Shown here piece after piece: positions 61,937 through 64,000 of a stretch of DNA of 64,000 nt. The notes below the pieces were generated by a model. The model searched no databases, was not told the DNA's origin, and worked only from the letters and a program-made list of their open reading frames with translations. Origin of the DNA: Buttiauxella izardii (GTDB lineage: Bacteria; Pseudomonadota; Gammaproteobacteria; Enterobacterales; Enterobacteriaceae); NCBI RefSeq assembly GCF_003601925.1, contig NZ_QZWH01000015.1:1-64000 (forward strand). The letters run 5' to 3'. The first letter of the stretch is position 1. Every line of letters starts with the position of its first letter. Both the position numbers and the translations under genes were made by a program.

Positions 61937-62889
61937 TTAGTCGGCTTTGTATTTCCCCAGCCTTGCCACTGATGCTGCATGTATTTCAACAGCTGGCTTT
62001 GGCTGATGCTTTCACTTAACACCGTGAAGAACGTGGTTGCATAGACCGGCTGCAAAGGTTGTTTCGGCTTGCACAAATTCACCCCCTTGAATGGATTACG
62101 CGGCTGTTCAGCCGGTTTTCCAGGTATCGTCGGTTGGGTGTTATTAGGTCGAGAAGTATCAACCTGCGGCTCGTTGAGCAAACTGCTTGGGCGCACCAGA
62201 GTAATATCCGCAGGTAGGTTATAAACCATTTGCTGAAGCACGCGTACGGTTGCTGGATGTGGGTGGCCGATGGCAATCGCGGAGCCATTTCGGCGCGCCA
62301 AATCGACGGCACGATTAAACTGGAAGCGGATATCGGCTTCGTTTTGCGTATCGTCCAGGAAGACTTTGCGTTTGATAACCTTAACGTTAGTTCCCGCTGC
62401 CGCCCGCATTGACTGGCTGTTGCCAATCGTCATGCTGTCGAGGAAATAGAGGTTATATTGCCCCAGCGCCTGCATAACCTTTTGCATGCCAAACAGGCTC
62501 GATGTCATCGCGCTACCCATGTGGTTATTAAGTCCCACGGCATACGGGACGTCATTGACGGCTTCACGGATGATGCGTTCAATTTCACCGCTGCTCATAT
62601 CCGGGCGCAGCGTGTCTTTTTCCAACGGCTGTTTACTTAAAGGTGCCATCGGCAAATGAATCAAGACTTCATGGCCGGCATTATGCGCTTTAGTGGCCAT
62701 TTCACGGGCGTGAGGGGCGTTGGGTAAAACTGCTACGGAAATGTTTGCTGGCAGGGCGATAACTTTGTTTTCTTGCGCAGGGCGATAACCGAAGTCATCT
62801 ATCACTATTGCCAGTTTTCCGGCGTAAACGGGAGTTGTCAGCATGAGTGTGCTGACGAAAGAAAAAAACACACGACGGATTTGAAGCAA
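61927..62889 (-). CDS. yibQ: Divergent polysaccharide deacetylase YibQ
   Basis: This periplasmic protein of the divergent polysaccharide deacetylase family (DUF610) has 320 residues. A signal peptide ends near VYAGKL. A NodB-like fold is indicated by VIDDFGYRP (metal Asp pair), LIHLPMAP and NNHMGSAMTS. Substrate unknown. The start is a TTG 3 nt after the envC stop, giving MLQIRR..., and an in-frame ATG at 62844 is a less likely choice because it would shorten the signal peptide. It is co-transcribed with envC. Pieces of its tail recur at 60613-60737. Confidence 0.9.
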   Translation of the reverse strand: MLQIRRVFFSFVSTLMLTTPVYAGKLAIVIDDFGYRPAQENKVIALPANISVAVLPNAPHAREMATKAHNAGHEVLIHLPMAPLSKQPLEKDTLRPDMSSGEIERIIREAVNDVPYAVGLNNHMGSAMTSSLFGMQKVMQALGQYNLYFLDSMTIGNSQSMRAAAGTNVKVIKRKVFLDDTQNEADIRFQFNRAVDLARRNGSAIAIGHPHPATVRVLQQMVYNLPADITLVRPSSLLNEPQVDTSRPNNTQPTIPGKPAEQPRNPFKGVNLCKPKQPLQPVYATTFFTVLSESISQSQLLKYMQHQWQGWGNTKPTNQS

Positions 62890-62892
62890 AAC

Positions 62893-64000
62893 TTATCTTC
62901 CCAACCACGGTTGTGGATTGACGGCCTGGCCCTGGCGACGGATTTCAAAATAGAGTGACGGGCGGCCCTGACCACCACTGTTGCCTACCAGTGCAATCGC
63001 CTGGCCGGCGCGAACTTGTGTACCCACATTAACTAAAGCGCTTTGGTTGTAACCGTACAAACTCATATCGCCCTTGCCGTGTTCCACCACGACGACAAGA
63101 CCGTAACCTTGTAACCAGTCGGCAAGAATGACGCGTCCATCAGCAATGGCCTTAACTTCAGTGCCTTCACCGGCGGCGATAACAATCCCCTTCCAACGTA
63201 GCTCACCTTGCAACTGTTCGCCATAGCGATGCAGGATTGACCCGCGCACTGGCCAGAATGCTTGCCCGCGTGGCGCGCCGAGGCCACCCGTGCGTGAAAT
63301 CAATGAGCGTTCACTTTCGGTTGGTTTGTAGGTGCTGCCTTTACTGGACGCTTCTTTTTGGCGATTGCGAACCTGTTCAGCTTCGCGAGCTTCTTTTTCT
63401 GCGCGAGCCTTAGCTGCGGCTTCCGCACGGGCAATTTGCCCCTGCAAGCGCGACTGGTTCTGGCGCATTTCGCCCAGCTTTTGCTGATCCTGCTGCAAAG
63501 AAGACTCGAGAGTGGAAAGCGTTTTTTTACGTTCATTACGCGCACTTTCAAGCTTGGTTTGTTGAGCTTGCTGTTCGTAGAGCAGCGTCTGTTGTTCGGT
63601 TTGCTTAGACTCCAGACTGGCTTTTTGCTCGTCAACTTCCGCTTTGGTTTGCTTCAGGTTTTCGATGGTTTCCTGACGCGCCGCGTTCAGATAACCAAAA
63701 TAGGCCTGCAAACGTTGCCCACGCTGGCTTTCTTCACCGCTTAAAATCAGCTGAATACCGGTGTGTTGGCCTTGACGAAATGATGCATCGAGTTGTGCGG
63801 CCAGATTGCGTTCCTGCGAGGCCTGCTGTTTTTGCAGTTTCGCGAGGGAAGCATTCATGGTGTCGATTTGGCGGTTGAGGTCGGCAAGCGTGTTTTGCGT
63901 ATCGCGCAGCTTGCGGCTGGCTTCGGCAATCGCTTTTTCCTGCGCCTGGAGTTGCGCTAGTAGGGTTGATCGTTGTTGCTGTTGCTGACGTACCGCACGT
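62893..64000 (-). CDS. envC: Murein hydrolase activator EnvC (5' part outside window)
   Basis: EnvC is a periplasmic septal protein recruited by FtsEX that activates amidases AmiA and AmiB. The visible part, about 368 residues, has a long coiled coil (to about 63,350), including QRGQRLQAYFGYLNAARQ and the Ala/Glu/Arg-rich region, followed by a degenerate LytM (M23) domain with HRYGEQLQGELRWKGIV and GDMSLYGYNQSAL. The usual zinc ligands are incomplete, as expected for an activator. The reading frame stays open to base 64000, so signal peptide and start lie beyond the window. ATG 63858 is internal. Confidence 0.96.
   Translation of the reverse strand, partial: RAVRQQQQQRSTLLAQLQAQEKAIAEASRKLRDTQNTLADLNRQIDTMNASLAKLQKQQASQERNLAAQLDASFRQGQHTGIQLILSGEESQRGQRLQAYFGYLNAARQETIENLKQTKAEVDEQKASLESKQTEQQTLLYEQQAQQTKLESARNERKKTLSTLESSLQQDQQKLGEMRQNQSRLQGQIARAEAAAKARAEKEAREAEQVRNRQKEASSKGSTYKPTESERSLISRTGGLGAPRGQAFWPVRGSILHRYGEQLQGELRWKGIVIAAGEGTEVKAIADGRVILADWLQGYGLVVVVEHGKGDMSLYGYNQSALVNVGTQVRAGQAIALVGNSGGQGRPSLYFEIRRQGQAVNPQPWLGR

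Overview
The window is a contiguous chromosomal segment of a member of the Enterobacteriaceae. Gene order and protein sequence follow the Escherichia coli / Klebsiella backbone almost gene for gene: rrfA-mobBA-yihD-srkA-dsbA-yihG-polA-spf-engB-csrC-yihI-hemN-glnGLA-typA, then yihX-yihY-dtd-fabY-yicH-xanP-gltS-recG-trmH-spoT-rpoZ-gmk-ligB-yicG-yicC-rph-pyrE-slmA-dut-coaBC-radC-rpmBG-mutM-coaD, then the LPS core (waa) locus, hldD, kbl-tdh, yibQ and envC. REP and ERIC repeats and the Klebsiella-type core genes waaE, wabG, wabH and wabN fit this family. The genus cannot be fixed by eye. A Buttiauxella-, Kluyvera- or Klebsiella-like organism with roughly balanced GC is my best guess.

Region by region. 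1-9.1 kb: end of an rRNA operon (5S), molybdenum cofactor guanylylation (mobBA), periplasmic disulfide formation (srkA-dsbA), replication and repair (polA with tandem DnaA boxes upstream), and two regulatory RNAs, Spot 42 and CsrC. 9.1-17.5 kb: ribosome GTPase control (yihI, engB, typA), anaerobic haem synthesis (hemN), and the nitrogen-regulated glnA-glnL-glnG operon with a readable sigma-54 promoter and NtrC boxes. 17.5-18.9 kb: an AT-rich accessory scar where E. coli carries the sulfoquinovose (yih) genes. Only a 3' fragment of the csqR/yihW regulator remains, beside a DUF943-like gene. 18.9-45 kb: conserved housekeeping genes, including the gmk-rpoZ-spoT-trmH-recG operon and a full-length rph whose 3' end carries the pyrE attenuator, with an ERIC element inserted before pyrE.

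45-57 kb is the LPS core locus: hldD-waaF-waaC, an AT-rich variable block (GT9, GT2, waaL), then waaQ-wabG-wabH and a YibD/WaaH/WabO-like GT2, then waaA-waaE-coaD. Together they predict a core of the Klebsiella kind, with uronic acids and a waaE-added glucose rather than the phosphorylated E. coli core. The core deacetylase gene wabN is broken by a one-base frameshift. 57-64 kb: kbl-tdh, followed by a second small glycosyltransferase locus (an orphan GT9, a wrecked GT4, an intact GT2) fused to duplicated, internally deleted pieces of the yibQ tail. The window then ends inside envC.

I did not find an undescribed multi-gene defence or mobile system. The most unusual content is the core-locus variation, the wabN frameshift, the yih deletion scar, and the yibQ/GT4 mosaic.
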